A DNA stretch of 64,000 nt from Kushneria aurantia DSM 21353. Lineage in GTDB: Bacteria > Pseudomonadota > Gammaproteobacteria > Pseudomonadales > Halomonadaceae. Position 1 is the stretch's first letter; each line of letters opens with the position of its first letter. Below are positions 18,482 through 28,012 of the stretch, piece after piece. The notes beneath the pieces were generated by a model. That model had not been told where the DNA came from. It did not search any database and worked only from the letters and a program-made list of their open reading frames with translations. The stretch spans positions 8,424 to 72,423 of the forward strand of contig NZ_KB907864.1 in the NCBI RefSeq assembly GCF_000382245.1. Direction: 5' to 3'. The translations under genes were made by a program, and so were the position numbers.

Positions 18482-19482
18482 GCGAGGCGAGCGGCGAACG
18501 GGTTCTGGTGGTCGGTCCTTCCTGGGTAGGCGACATGGTGATGGCGCAGAGCCTTTTCATGACGCTCAAACGGCGCGACCCGGAGTGCGTGATCGACGTG
18601 CTGGGGCCGGCCTGGTCGGCGCCCATGCTCAGCCGCATGCCCGAGGTACGAAACCCCATAGTGCTGCAGGTGGGCCACGGCGAGGCGGGTTTTAAAAAGC
18701 GCTGGCAACTGGGGCGCTCGCTGCGCGGGCAGTACGACCGCGCCATTGTGCTGCCGCGCTCGCTCAAATCGGCGCTGGTGCCGTTCTTCGCCGGCGTGGC
18801 GAAGCGGGTCGGCTTCACCGGCGAGCAGCGCTATGGGCTGCTCACCGAGCGCCGCCGACTGGATAAAAGCGTGCTGGATCAGACCGTCAAGCGTTTTGTG
18901 TCGCTGGGGCTGCCGGTCGAAGGGGTGTCCGAGCCGCTGCCGCAGCCCCGGCTATTGGTCGATAGTGAGCGCCAACACACCCTGAAAGCCGAGCATGGAC
19001 TGGGGGAGCGGCTGATCGCCATGATGCCGGGGGCGGAGTACGGCCCCGCCAAACAGTGGCCACTTGACTACTTTCGCCGCCTGGCGCAGCACGTGAGCGA
19101 GCGGGGCGCCCGGGTGATCGTGCTGGGCGGGCCGAAGGACGCGCCGGCCGGAGAAACCATCAGCGAGGGGCTTCCGGGAGTGGTCAATCTATGCGGCAGA
19201 ACCTCGCTCACCGACGCCGTCGACCTGCTCGCCGCCTGCGATCAGGCGGTCAGCAACGACTCGGGTTTAATGCATGTTGCTGCCGCAGTGGGCACTCACT
19301 TGCAGGCCATCTACGGCTCCTCGTCGCCGCACTACACGCCGCCGCTGACCCACAGTGCCGATATCCACTGGCGCGACCTCTCCTGCTCGCCCTGCTTCGA
19401 GCGCACCTGCCCGCTGGGGCATACCAACTGCCTGAAGGAGATCGAACCGGGGCAGGTTATTGCGCGGCTGCCGGCGCTCTGA
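18478..19482 (+). CDS. waaF: ADP-heptose--LPS heptosyltransferase II
   Basis: 334-residue GT9 glycosyltransferase with GTG start overlapping the hldD stop (GTGA). It opens [20 protein letters not shown] (8-27), the WaaF form of the N-terminal domain, and has [18 protein letters not shown] (about 182-199) and [15 protein letters not shown] (about 259-273), which bind the nucleotide sugar. The C-terminal [17 protein letters not shown] cysteine cluster is typical of WaaF. It transfers the second heptose of the inner core at the cytoplasmic face of the inner membrane. Supply genes hldD and hldE are in the same region. Confidence 0.94.
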   Translation: MSEASGERVLVVGPSWVGDMVMAQSLFMTLKRRDPECVIDVLGPAWSAPMLSRMPEVRNPIVLQVGHGEAGFKKRWQLGRSLRGQYDRAIVLPRSLKSALVPFFAGVAKRVGFTGEQRYGLLTERRRLDKSVLDQTVKRFVSLGLPVEGVSEPLPQPRLLVDSERQHTLKAEHGLGERLIAMMPGAEYGPAKQWPLDYFRRLAQHVSERGARVIVLGGPKDAPAGETISEGLPGVVNLCGRTSLTDAVDLLAACDQAVSNDSGLMHVAAAVGTHLQAIYGSSSPHYTPPLTHSADIHWRDLSCSPCFERTCPLGHTNCLKEIEPGQVIARLPAL

Positions 19483-19575
19483 ACCCGTGATTATTAAGAA
19501 AATCTGAGCTTTGAGGCGGAGCGATTTTGGGTTTCTATAGGCGCCACCTTCACTGCCCGGGCATGGGTAACGTCA

Positions 19576-20676
19576 ATGGATCTCTGGTCCCGCAGTCGTA
19601 AATTTCGCTTTTATAGCGCCGGTATCGCTGCCGAGCTGTTGCCCGATGCGCTCTTTCGTCAGCGCCTGAACCGCTTGCTGGACGGTCTCGATGATGAGGA
19701 GATCGCCGCGCTGATGCCGCGGGTCAACTACTACAACCGCCTTGCCACGCCCTTTGACCCCGGCGAGGAGTCGGCGCGGGTGGGTGATTTCCGCGATACC
19801 CGACGCGGCACCTATTATCTCGACGCGCGCCGTGTGGTGCGCCATTTTCCCGTTGAGGCGCGCTTCGCCTGGCGCTTTGGCGACATCACCCGGGTGGCCG
19901 AGCGCCCTGCCATCGTCAAGAGCCGACCCATCAGCGACGACCCCGCCGGCAATGCCAACAATGTGCTGCTCAAGCTCAACCGGGTGCGCCACTTCCAGTT
20001 CGTACGCGACCGTCTGACGACCGCCGATAAACATCCCGGCCTGGTGTGGCGCGGCCACTGCCACCACGACAATCGCCGCGAGATACTGCGCCGCTTTCAT
20101 GATCACCCGCGCATGGATGTCGGTCAGACCGACCGCCACCGCAGCGAGCGCGTTGACTACCGACCGCCGCTGTCCATCGACGAGCAGCTGCGCTATCGCT
20201 TCGTGCTGAGCCTCGAAGGCAAGGACGTGGCCACCAACCTCAAGTGGATTCTCTCCTCCAGCTCGATCTGCATGATGCCGCCACCGCGCTTCGAGACCTG
20301 GTTCATGGAAGGCGCTCTGCAGCCCTGGGTGCACTATGTGCCGCTGGCACCGGGCGGTGCCGATCTGGAGGAGAAAATGGACCTCTGTCTCGCCCGTCCC
20401 GAACTGGGCGAAGAGATCGTGCGCAATGCCAACGCCTGGGTCGAGCAGTTCCGCGACGCGCGTCGCGAACGGCTGCTGGAGCTTTTGGTGATGACACGCT
20501 ATCTGGCGCTGGCGGACCAGTTGGAGCTACCGGCGCGGCTGGCGCCCTTCATGCCGGAGTGTGTCGGTTCAGCGGCTGGCGCTCAGAAGGCGCGCGCCCA
20601 GCGCCATGAAGATCGCTCCCATAAGCCGATCCATCGCCCGCGCAAGCCGCGGCAGGCGGCGCAGTCCGGCCGATAG
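19576..20676 (+). CDS. GT90-family (CAP10/LpsA-like) glycosyltransferase
   Basis: 366 residues. The body matches glycosyltransferase family 90 (LPS modification, CAP10/LpsA-like): LVWRGHCHHDNRREIL near 156-171, YRFVLSLEGKDVATNLKWIL near 211-230, SSSICMMPPPRFETWF, and HYVPLAPGGADLEEKM. It probably adds xylose, glucose or galactose to the LPS core, based on the cluster around it. The normal end is near residue 330 (MPECVG). The last 35 or so basic residues are encoded by DNA that is antisense to a LysE-family relic, so the native stop seems lost. A 93-base gap separates it from waaF. Confidence 0.8.
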   Translation: MDLWSRSRKFRFYSAGIAAELLPDALFRQRLNRLLDGLDDEEIAALMPRVNYYNRLATPFDPGEESARVGDFRDTRRGTYYLDARRVVRHFPVEARFAWRFGDITRVAERPAIVKSRPISDDPAGNANNVLLKLNRVRHFQFVRDRLTTADKHPGLVWRGHCHHDNRREILRRFHDHPRMDVGQTDRHRSERVDYRPPLSIDEQLRYRFVLSLEGKDVATNLKWILSSSSICMMPPPRFETWFMEGALQPWVHYVPLAPGGADLEEKMDLCLARPELGEEIVRNANAWVEQFRDARRERLLELLVMTRYLALADQLELPARLAPFMPECVGSAAGAQKARAQRHEDRSHKPIHRPRKPRQAAQSGR

Positions 20677-20730
20677 CCGGGCGGCGCCGAGGATGACCGC
20701 CGGCAGGTGATGGGCCACCGGCGGTGTATC
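20569..20730 (-). pseudogene. C-terminal relic of a LysE/RhtB-family exporter
   Basis: The minus strand reads LPAVILGAARLSAGLRRLPR, then LARAMDRLMGAIFMALGARL and LSASR, then stop at 20569. This is the last helix and tail typical of LysE/RhtB amino-acid exporters. Everything upstream is missing: sequence beyond about 20730 is the 3' flank of ddl. It overlaps the 3' end of the GT90 gene on the opposite strand. Confidence 0.65.
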
Positions 20731-20752
20731 TGCGGATGCGCAGGCCTTCGCT

Positions 20753-21859
20753 TCAGCCGTGAATCGAGTTCGACAGCCGCTGATCCTGTTGGTGACGTTC
20801 CAGCGCCAGCTCGATCAGCCGCGTGACCAGCGCCGAATAGCCCAGCCCGCTGGCCTGCCACAGCTTGGGATACATGCTGATGCGGGTAAAACCGGGCAGG
20901 GTGTTGATCTCGTTGATGATTACCCGCCCATCGGCGGTCAGAAAGACGTCCACCCGCGCCAGCCCGGCACATTCAAGTGCTCGAAAGGCGGCCAGCGCCA
21001 CCCGGCGGATCTCCTCGCTGGTGGCGTCGTCGATGGCGGCGGGCACCGCGACGCTGGCGCCGGTGTCGCTGATGTACTTGGTGTCGTAGGAATAGAAGCC
21101 GCCGTCGTTGACCAGGATCTCGCCGCACACACTCGCCTCGGGCGCGTCGTCGTTACCGAGAATCGCGCACTCGATCTCGCGACCGACGATAGCGGATTCA
21201 ATCAGCACCTTGTGGTCGAATGACAGCGCCAGTTCGAGCGCCTCGTGCAGCTCTGTGGCACTCGACACGCGGCTGACGCCCACCGATGAGCCCTGGTTGG
21301 CCGGCTTGACGAACAGCGGCGTGCCCAGCTCGGCGCTCAGTGCCGCGAAGTCGGCATGAGCGGCACTCCTGCGGGTCAAGGTGGTAAAGGGCGCCACGGC
21401 GAGGCCGGCATCGCGCAGCAGCCGCTTGGTGATGTCCTTGTCCATGCCCACCGCCGAGCCCAGCACGCCGCTGCCCACGAACGGCAGGTTGAGGGTGCGC
21501 AAAAGCCCCTGCAGCGAGCCGTCCTCGCCGAGAGTGCCGTGCACGATGGGGAAGATGACATCGAGCTGGTCGAGCGCCGCGCTCTGCTGATACTCGATCA
21601 GCTGCGCCTGCTCGCGGCCCGGAATGAGGGCCAGGTCGCGGCCCGAGTGGTGCAGGGCGATGCGCTCGGGATCGTCGGCGTTGACCAGAAAGTCGGCGGC
21701 GTCGTTGATGTGCCACTGCCCCTGGCGGTCGATGCCGATCAGGGTCACCTCGAAGCGCTCGCGATCGAGCGCATCGACGATATTGCGGGCCGACTGCAGC
21801 GATACTTCGTGCTCGGCGGAGCGCCCGCCGAAGATCACGCCGACTCTGATTTTTTCCAT
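20753..21859 (-). CDS. ddl: D-alanine--D-alanine ligase
   Basis: 368-residue ATP-grasp ligase making D-Ala-D-Ala for peptidoglycan. It shows [17 protein letters not shown] (N-terminal substrate loop), [21 protein letters not shown], the ATP-grasp [15 protein letters not shown], and the C-terminal [19 protein letters not shown] with the catalytic Arg and metal-binding Glu/Asn. The longer DdlA form fits its length. The ATG at 21859 ([12 protein letters not shown]) is preferred because GGGAG lies 9 bases before it. A further ATG nine codons upstream lacks a ribosome site. It is unusual that ddl lies within an LPS core cluster and not with murC/ftsQ. Confidence 0.95.
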   Translation of the reverse strand: MEKIRVGVIFGGRSAEHEVSLQSARNIVDALDRERFEVTLIGIDRQGQWHINDAADFLVNADDPERIALHHSGRDLALIPGREQAQLIEYQQSAALDQLDVIFPIVHGTLGEDGSLQGLLRTLNLPFVGSGVLGSAVGMDKDITKRLLRDAGLAVAPFTTLTRRSAAHADFAALSAELGTPLFVKPANQGSSVGVSRVSSATELHEALELALSFDHKVLIESAIVGREIECAILGNDDAPEASVCGEILVNDGGFYSYDTKYISDTGASVAVPAAIDDATSEEIRRVALAAFRALECAGLARVDVFLTADGRVIINEINTLPGFTRISMYPKLWQASGLGYSALVTRLIELALERHQQDQRLSNSIHG

Positions 21860-21937
21860 GCTGGTGGCTCCCGATTGCTGCGTCATCCGTCTACAGCGGT
21901 CAATGATGCCACGTTCACACTGTTCTGTCGGCGCCGC

Positions 21938-22975
21938 TCAGCGACTCTCGGCGACGATTCGCTCATAGAGCGCCAGATAGGCCTCGGCCATGGCGGCGGG
22001 GGAGTAGTCGGCGAGCCTGGAGCGGGCGCCGGCGACCAGCCGTGCGGCGCGCTCGGGATCGGCGGCGAGCGCGGTAACGGCGTCGACCAGCGCATCGGCG
22101 TTGTCGGGCGCAATCAAAACGCCGCTGTCATCGTCGTGAACGATATCCGGGATACCGTCGACACGGCTGGCGATGATCGGCACGCCGGCGTTCATCACGT
22201 CCAGCAGGGTCGAGCCGAGCCCCTCGTGGCGCGACGGAAAGACGAACAGGTCCATCACCGCCAGGTAGTCGCCGAGGTTGTCGTGAAAGCCCTCCCAGAC
22301 GATGTTGTCGAGTCCCGCGCTCTCCGCCTTGAGTGTCTGCTCGTCCTCGCCCTCGCCCAGCATCAGAAAGAGCATATCCGGATGGCTGTCGGCCAGCCGG
22401 CGGGCGGTCTCGATAATCAGTCGCTGCCCCTTGTGGCGGTCGACCAGGGCACCGATATGGCCGACGACGCGATGGCCCGCGAAGCGGTGGCGCAGCGTCT
22501 CGACCACCGTCTGGTTGGTGGTGAAGCCGGCCAGCGCGCTGGGAATGCGCGTGACCGGACACCAGTCGCGCTGGCGCAGGTGCGCCTCGATGGGCGAGGA
22601 GATCGCCACCGCGGTAGCGGCGCTTTGGTACACCAGGCGGTTGAAGCGCTTGTTCTTCACCGCCTGCGGCACCCGGCGGGTGAGCAGCCAGGGCTTGTGC
22701 GCCAGTCTTGTGTGCCACCAGCTCCAGTGCGCTGCGCGCGCTTCGTGGGCGTGAACCAGGTCGGCGGTGGGCGTGCGACGATGTCCCTGCCACATCTGCG
22801 CCGCGGCCACAAAAGTGAGCGCTTGCACACCATGCAGTGCATGTCGCAATGGCGAGTCGTCGCGGCATACCAGACTCTGCTCAAGGCCGCGCTCGGCCAG
22901 TTGTTCGATCAGCAGCTGGGTCTGACGCTCACCGCCACGAAAGCCGCGGGCCAGATTGACGTGGCAGATTTTCAA
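21938..22975 (-). CDS. GT4-family glycosyltransferase (GT-B fold), LPS core
   Basis: 345-residue GT-B glycosyltransferase. The N-terminal acceptor domain begins KICHVNLARGFRGGERQTQ (2-20). The donor domain carries GHIGALVDRHKGQRLIIETA, then FVFPSRHEGLGSTLLDVMNA with the E-x7-D/E-type nucleotide-sugar site. The TTG at 22975 is preferred because CGGAG lies 7 bases upstream and it starts the fold directly. Another TTG ten codons earlier (23005) has no ribosome site. Context among heptosyl- and Kdo-transferases indicates outer-core assembly. The sugar is unknown. Confidence 0.88.
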   Translation of the reverse strand: MKICHVNLARGFRGGERQTQLLIEQLAERGLEQSLVCRDDSPLRHALHGVQALTFVAAAQMWQGHRRTPTADLVHAHEARAAHWSWWHTRLAHKPWLLTRRVPQAVKNKRFNRLVYQSAATAVAISSPIEAHLRQRDWCPVTRIPSALAGFTTNQTVVETLRHRFAGHRVVGHIGALVDRHKGQRLIIETARRLADSHPDMLFLMLGEGEDEQTLKAESAGLDNIVWEGFHDNLGDYLAVMDLFVFPSRHEGLGSTLLDVMNAGVPIIASRVDGIPDIVHDDDSGVLIAPDNADALVDAVTALAADPERAARLVAGARSRLADYSPAAMAEAYLALYERIVAESR

Positions 22976-23041
22976 GATATGGCTCCGTGAGAACAGAGGG
23001 CGCAATGCGGTTAAACAGCCGAGCGTGCGGCGCGCAGAGCG

Positions 23042-23851
23042 CTACCAGACCCGGTCGAAATCCTCATGCTCGCGCACCCTGGGGTCGCGCTGATACTCCA
23101 GCAGTTTGGCATATTTAAGGTAGGCGTTGAGGCTCGCCGATAGCGCCACCGACAGGCCATCGACGCCGGCAGTAAAGCCGCGCTGGAACAGGTATTTGCG
23201 CAAAAAGGCGTTAGCGCCGTGGATGAAAGGTGAGCAAGCGTTCACTTTCTTGCCCTTGAGATACATGATCTTGGCCGCCCGGGTAGAGAAACGCCCGCCC
23301 GCCTTGGTGAAGAGTTCGCTCAGGTTGGCAAAGGAGTAGTGGTCGATATCGGCCTCCAGCCGACAGGGGCGGGCGGCCTGAACCGAGGCGTGCTGGCGGC
23401 TGTCGCCGAAGGCGGTGCGCTCGCGGTTATAAAGGCGCAGGCAGTAGTCGGGGTACCAGCCGCAGCTTGTGATCCAGCGTGAACCGATGTGGTTGCGTCG
23501 GCGCAGGGCGAAGCCGTCATGCTCGGTTGCGGCCAGATCGAGCGCCGCGATGGCCGCTACGGCCTCGTCGCTCAGTCGTTCATCGGCATCCAGCGACAGC
23601 ACCCAGCGGTGGTGGGCGTGGCTCGGTCCAACGTTCTTTTGCGGGCCGTCGCCCAGGTAGGGCTGGTCGATCACCGTCGCCCCCGCTGCACGGGCCAGCT
23701 CGCGGGTGGCGTCGCCGGAGCCCGAGTCGACCACGATCAGCTCGCTGCACAGCCGTGCCAGCGAGGCCAGACAGGCGGTGATGTTGGCCGCTTCGTTCTG
23801 GGCGATCACAACCCCGGTGATCGGCAACGGGGCGTTATCGGCACTGCTCAT
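23042..23851 (-). CDS. GT2-family glycosyltransferase (WaaE/KdtX-like)
   Basis: 269-residue GT2 glycosyltransferase. It has an N-terminal VVIAQNEAANITACLASL (14-31), VVDSGSGDATRELA (40-53), the D-x-D-like SLDADERLSDEA (88-99), and a C-terminal helical part with RFSTRAAKIMYLKGKK. This pattern is shared with WaaE/KdtX, which adds glucose to heptose I of the core. Its start overlaps the membrane-protein stop upstream (ATGA at 23848-23851). Inverting GT-A chemistry on a nucleotide sugar at the inner membrane is likely. The exact linkage is not deducible. Confidence 0.88.
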   Translation of the reverse strand: MSSADNAPLPITGVVIAQNEAANITACLASLARLCSELIVVDSGSGDATRELARAAGATVIDQPYLGDGPQKNVGPSHAHHRWVLSLDADERLSDEAVAAIAALDLAATEHDGFALRRRNHIGSRWITSCGWYPDYCLRLYNRERTAFGDSRQHASVQAARPCRLEADIDHYSFANLSELFTKAGGRFSTRAAKIMYLKGKKVNACSPFIHGANAFLRKYLFQRGFTAGVDGLSVALSASLNAYLKYAKLLEYQRDPRVREHEDFDRVW

Positions 23852-24672
23852 GGCGATGCCGTGGCGCGGGTATCGGCGCTGCTGTCATCGGGTGTGCTGT
23901 CACTGGTGGCGCCGTCGTCGGGCTCGGCGCCATCGGGGGTGACGCCCGGCGAGGCTGCGTCGCCGTCGCGTGTGGTGACAGGGTCGACGCTGTCATCGAT
24001 CACCGGAGCGTCGCTCGCGTTGCGCTGGCTGGCCGCTTCCAGCGCTTCCGGTACGGGCGTGGCGGGGCTGCCCAGGGCTTCTTCGCCGGTGGCCGCACTG
24101 TCGGCGCCGCCGAGGGCAGCAGTCTGGTCGGCGTCGGTGGTCAGATCGATGGCCACACTGGCGATCAGCAGCAGCGGCATCAGCAGCAGCGCGCTGCCCA
24201 CCGGGAAGGCGATGCGCCGCGCGCGGGCAAATACCCGCCAGGCGAGCCACAGTGAAAAGAGCGCCGCCAGCACCACAAAGCTGCCGGTCAGCAGCCACCA
24301 GCCGGTGCCCGGCACGACCGGCGTGCGGCTGCCCAGTTCGAGCAGATGCAGGTCGCTGGTGGTCATGAGGCGCGTGTCGAGGATGATGGCGCCCAGCCCG
24401 AGGGTAGCCAGCACAGCGGCGGGCCACACCATCCAGCGGCGTTTGAGGAACAGCGCCAGCAGCGCCAGCACGATCCATGCCGCGACTGCCAGGGTGCCGA
24501 AGCCGCCCAGCCAGACGCTCACCAGCCAGGCGATGCCCAGCGGCGTCTCCCGCGGTGTGACGGTAGGCAGATAGCTCAGCGATACCAGCCACACCAGCAG
24601 CAGCGTGAAAAGTGTGTAGAAGGCGCTGGCGCGAAGCCGAAAACGAAGTGAGTCTTCACTTATGCGAGGCAT
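23848..24672 (-). CDS. Polytopic membrane protein with acidic, disordered C-terminal tail
   Basis: 274 residues. Four or five hydrophobic helices occupy about 13-180 (YTLFTLLLVWLVSLSYL, VWLGGFGTLAVAAWIVLALL, WPAAVLATLGLGAIILDT, WWLLTGSFVVLAALFSLWLA, VGSALLLMPLLLIASVAI). The layout and the LDTRLMTTSDLHLLEL segment recall the membrane domain of YejM/PbgA (DUF3413), but the periplasmic sulfatase-like domain is absent and replaced by about 90 residues rich in Asp, Ser, Thr and Pro. It overlaps the GT2 gene by four bases and follows kdkA by three, so it belongs to the LPS operon. Function unknown. The DUF3413 link is tentative. Confidence 0.75.
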   Translation of the reverse strand: MPRISEDSLRFRLRASAFYTLFTLLLVWLVSLSYLPTVTPRETPLGIAWLVSVWLGGFGTLAVAAWIVLALLALFLKRRWMVWPAAVLATLGLGAIILDTRLMTTSDLHLLELGSRTPVVPGTGWWLLTGSFVVLAALFSLWLAWRVFARARRIAFPVGSALLLMPLLLIASVAIDLTTDADQTAALGGADSAATGEEALGSPATPVPEALEAASQRNASDAPVIDDSVDPVTTRDGDAASPGVTPDGAEPDDGATSDSTPDDSSADTRATASP

Positions 24673-24675
24673 TGT

Positions 24676-25377
24676 CTAACCCGATTGATGGCCTGATCCG
24701 AATTGGTAGCCGTGAACCAGATGGAGCATCAGCGTTGCCGCCTGCTCCGGTGCAAATTTTTCCAGTGAGCGCTTCAGGCGCTCGAGATTGCGCTGCTGCC
24801 AGCGACCGGGCGGGCGCAGGCGGCAGCGGTCGAGATCGATCAGCCAGGGCTGCTCGTCGGCATCGACCAGAATATTACGGGCGTTGAGATCGATATGATC
24901 AAGACCGGCGCGGTGAAAGCGCGCGATCATCGCCCCGCAGGCGCTCAGCAGCGCTGCCGATTGCTCGCCGGCGCGGCGCTCCAGCCAGGCTGCCAGAGCG
25001 CGTGCTCCCGCGATGCGACGGGTGAGCAGGGCGGCCTGATAGCAGAGCCCAAGCGGTCCTTCGCGCCACAGGCAGGCCCCCACCGGCGCGGGCACCGGCA
25101 GCCCCTGCTTGGCCAGCTCGGCGAGCAGCCGATATTCGGCGAACGGTCGGCTGCGACGCTCGCCGCACCAGACGTAGCGTTTCTCGCTGAGATGGGCGAT
25201 CAGGCCGCCGCGGCGGTAGTGGCGCAGTACCCACTCCTCTCCGGATTCGGCGCCGGGGCGTACGAAAAGGCTTTCGCCGCGCCCCGGCGCGTGGCCGCTG
25301 ACGGCATCGCGCGAGCGCCACCAGGCGGCGCTGAAATGCGCCGGCTCGAGCGCCGGAGCGCCGGTTTGTGGCGCCAT
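24676..25377 (-). CDS. kdkA: 3-deoxy-D-manno-octulosonate kinase
   Basis: 233-residue protein-kinase-like Kdo kinase, which phosphorylates Kdo of lipid-A-Kdo. It has WVLRHYRRGGLIAHLSEKRY (nucleotide-lysine region near 49-68), the catalytic loop DHIDLNARNIL (HRD-like, near 159-169) and the DFG-like WLIDLDRCRL (near 177-186). Its length fits family members (about 235-240). The ATG at 25377 is chosen because an earlier in-frame ATG at 25431 would overlap the waaC start codon. It heads the minus-strand LPS operon kdkA-membrane protein-GT2 and is divergent from waaC. Confidence 0.9.
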   Translation of the reverse strand: MAPQTGAPALEPAHFSAAWWRSRDAVSGHAPGRGESLFVRPGAESGEEWVLRHYRRGGLIAHLSEKRYVWCGERRSRPFAEYRLLAELAKQGLPVPAPVGACLWREGPLGLCYQAALLTRRIAGARALAAWLERRAGEQSAALLSACGAMIARFHRAGLDHIDLNARNILVDADEQPWLIDLDRCRLRPPGRWQQRNLERLKRSLEKFAPEQAATLMLHLVHGYQFGSGHQSG

Positions 25378-25389
25378 CCGGGGGTCGTA

Positions 25390-25395
25390 TAGAAT
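25390..25395 (+). promoter_or_regulatory. Candidate -10 of the waaC promoter
   Basis: TAGAAT within TATAGAAT, 34 bases before the waaC ATG in the tight divergent kdkA/waaC gap. No good -35 is apparent, and the element overlaps the upstream region of kdkA. Confidence 0.4.
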
Positions 25396-25429
25396 GTGTG
25401 CATTCGCTTTCCGGGAAGTCACCATTGGC

Positions 25430-26560
25430 ATGAAGCATCCTCTGCCCGCGCGCCCTGCGCATATCTGCGTGCTGCGGCTCTCCGCTCTGGGCGATGTCTG
25501 TAACCTGGTTCCAACCGTGCGCGCCCTTCAGCGCTGCTGGCCCGACGCCCGTATCAGCTGGATCGTCGGCCGCGCCGAACACAGTCTACTGGCCGGGCTC
25601 GAAGGGGTCGAGTTCGTGGTCTATGACAAGCACAGCGGCGTGGCCGGCATGCGCGCGCTGTGGCGCGAGCTGGCCGATACCCGCTTCGATGTGCTGCTGC
25701 ACATGCAGCAGTCGATACGCGCCAGCCTGCTGTCGCTGGGGCTCAAGGCGCGCGTGCGGCTGGGCTACGACCGCGAGCGCGCCAAGGATTGGCAGACCTT
25801 TTTTACTCACCGCCGGCTCGCTCCTCATCCGCGCGCTCACGTACTGCAGTCGTTCATGGATTTCGCCCGTGCGCTGGGGGTCGAGGATGACCGCCTCGAG
25901 TGGGGCATTCCGCTGCCCGACGCCGCCATTGGCGAAGCTCAGGAGTTCCTCGACGGCCGCCCGGCGCTGGTGATCAGCCCCTGCGCCAGCCCGCGACCGC
26001 GCAACTATCGCAACTGGACGGCGCAGGGCTATGCGGCGGTGATCGACCACGCCTGGCGTCGCCACGGCCTGACCACCTTTCTGACCGGCGGCAACAGCGA
26101 CCAGGAGCGGGAAATGTGTCGCCTGATCCGCGCCGGTGTCAGCGAGGCCGAGCCGGTCGAACTGCTGGGGCGCACCTCGCTCAAGGGGCTGCTGGCGCTG
26201 ATCGCCCGCGCCCGCGCGGTGATTGCGCCGGACTCCGGCCCGGTGCACATGGCCAACGCCATGCACACTCCGGTGGTGGGGCTCTACGCCACCACCAACC
26301 CGCAGCGCGCCGCCCCCTGGTGCTGGCGCGAGCAGGTGGTCAACCGCTACCCGGATGCGGTGCGTCACTACCTGCACCAATCGCCCGATGACATTGCCTG
26401 GGGTAGGCGGGTGCGCCACGAGGCGGCGATGTCGCTGATTACCGTGGATGATGTCACCGAACGCCTTGATGCGCTGCTGGCGCTCGGCCGCGATGGCGAA
26501 GACGACGCCTGCGACCCGATCGATGGCCGTAGTCTCTACCAGGAGAGCCCTGATGCCTGA
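25430..26560 (+). CDS. GT9-family heptosyltransferase (WaaC-like)
   Basis: 376-residue GT9 transferase. It begins [20 protein letters not shown] (about 11-30), the WaaC/WaaQ-type Rossmann start, and has the donor-binding [20 protein letters not shown] near 184-203 and [20 protein letters not shown] near 267-286. Since waaF is present at 18478, the likely role is heptosyltransferase I (WaaC). A heptose III role (WaaQ) remains possible. The stop overlaps the hldE start by eight bases, so ADP-heptose synthesis and its use are coupled. The ATG at 25430 lies in the short gap to kdkA. Confidence 0.87.
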   Translation: MKHPLPARPAHICVLRLSALGDVCNLVPTVRALQRCWPDARISWIVGRAEHSLLAGLEGVEFVVYDKHSGVAGMRALWRELADTRFDVLLHMQQSIRASLLSLGLKARVRLGYDRERAKDWQTFFTHRRLAPHPRAHVLQSFMDFARALGVEDDRLEWGIPLPDAAIGEAQEFLDGRPALVISPCASPRPRNYRNWTAQGYAAVIDHAWRRHGLTTFLTGGNSDQEREMCRLIRAGVSEAEPVELLGRTSLKGLLALIARARAVIAPDSGPVHMANAMHTPVVGLYATTNPQRAAPWCWREQVVNRYPDAVRHYLHQSPDDIAWGRRVRHEAAMSLITVDDVTERLDALLALGRDGEDDACDPIDGRSLYQESPDA

Positions 26561-28004
26561 TCCTGCCGCTTTCGCCGGCACGCGCGTGCTGGTGGTGGGC
26601 GATGTCATGCTCGACCGCTACTGGCACGGCCCCACTTCGCGCATATCGCCGGAGGCACCGGTGCCGGTGGTGCGCGTCGATGACGCCGAGGACCGCCCGG
26701 GGGGCGCCGCCAACGTGGCGCTCAACATCGCCGCTCTGCAGGGCGGCGTAACGCTCGCCGGATTGATCGGTCGCGACGACAATGCCGCCATTCTCGACCG
26801 CCTGCTCGCTGCCGCGGGGATCGACAGCTGCTTTCAGCGCAGCTTTGATCTGCCCACCATCACCAAGCTGCGGGTGATGAGTCGCAACCAGCAGCTGATT
26901 CGTCTCGACTTCGAGTCGCCGCTGGGTGAAGTGAGCACTGACGAACTGCTGGCGGTTGTCACCGAGCGGCTTGTCGGCAGTGACCTGATGATTTTGTCGG
27001 ACTACGGCAAGGGCACGCTGGCACAGGTGCAGGCACTGATCGCCGCGGGTCGGGCGGCCGGCAAGCGGGTTTTGATCGACCCCAAGGGCCACGATTTCTC
27101 TCGCTATCGCGGTGCCAGCATCATCACCCCCAACCTGGCCGAGTTCGAGGCGGTAATGGGGCGCTGCGACAGCGACGAGACGCTGGCCGAGCGTGGCGAG
27201 GCGCTGCGCGCCGAACTGGCGCTCGAAGCGCTGCTGGTGACCCGCAGCGAGCGCGGCATGACGCTGATCCGCGAGGGGCAGCCGCCGCTGCATCTGGCCA
27301 CCCGGGCGCAGGAGGTGTTCGACGTCACCGGTGCCGGCGACACCGTGATCGGCGTGCTGGGGCTGGCGCTGGCGGCCGGTGCTACACTGCCCGATGCCAT
27401 GCTGCTGGCCAATCTTGCCGCCGGGCTGGTGGTGGCCAAGCCGGGCACCGCCACGGTCAGCGCCGAGGAGTTGCAGGCGGCGCTGCACGCCGAGCACGGC
27501 GAAGCTCCCGACCACGGCGTCATCGCTCCCGCAGCGCTGGCTTCGGCGGTGCGACTGGCGCGCGCCCACGGCGAGCGGGTGGTCATGACCAACGGCTGTT
27601 TCGACCTGCTGCATGCCGGCCATGTCAGCTACCTTGAACAGGCGCGCGCGCTGGGCGATCGGCTGATCGTGGCGGTCAACGACGACGCCTCGGTGCGCCG
27701 CCTCAAGGGCGAGGGGCGCCCCATTACGCCGCTTGCGCAGCGCATGGCGGTGCTGTCCGGGCTGCGCGCGGTGGACTGGGTGGTGCCCTTTGCCGAGGAG
27801 ACCCCGGCGGCCCTGATCGAGACACTGTTGCCCGACATCCTGGTCAAGGGCGGTGACTATCGCGTCGAGCAGATCGCCGGTCACGAGGCGGTGCTCGCCG
27901 CTGGTGGCGAGGTGCGTATTCTGGGTTTCGAGGCGGGACTGTCGACCAGTGCCACCATCGCTTCCATCGTCGGGCGGTCGCCGCCGCGACACCACGACGA
28001 ATAG
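26553..28004 (+). CDS. hldE: Bifunctional heptose 7-phosphate kinase / heptose 1-phosphate adenylyltransferase
   Basis: 483 residues (E. coli HldE 477). The N-terminal PfkB-type kinase (about 1-320) has [24 protein letters not shown] and the anion-hole motif GAGDTVIG near 261-268. The C-terminal cytidylyltransferase-like domain (about 345-483) has [19 protein letters not shown] with the HxGH motif, and VKGGDY near the end. It makes heptose bisphosphate and, after GmhB, ADP-heptose. The ATG at 26553 has AGGAG seven bases upstream. A gmhA isomerase gene is not in the window. Confidence 0.96.
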   Translation: MPDPAAFAGTRVLVVGDVMLDRYWHGPTSRISPEAPVPVVRVDDAEDRPGGAANVALNIAALQGGVTLAGLIGRDDNAAILDRLLAAAGIDSCFQRSFDLPTITKLRVMSRNQQLIRLDFESPLGEVSTDELLAVVTERLVGSDLMILSDYGKGTLAQVQALIAAGRAAGKRVLIDPKGHDFSRYRGASIITPNLAEFEAVMGRCDSDETLAERGEALRAELALEALLVTRSERGMTLIREGQPPLHLATRAQEVFDVTGAGDTVIGVLGLALAAGATLPDAMLLANLAAGLVVAKPGTATVSAEELQAALHAEHGEAPDHGVIAPAALASAVRLARAHGERVVMTNGCFDLLHAGHVSYLEQARALGDRLIVAVNDDASVRRLKGEGRPITPLAQRMAVLSGLRAVDWVVPFAEETPAALIETLLPDILVKGGDYRVEQIAGHEAVLAAGGEVRILGFEAGLSTSATIASIVGRSPPRHHDE

Positions 28005-28012
28005 GCGCCGGC

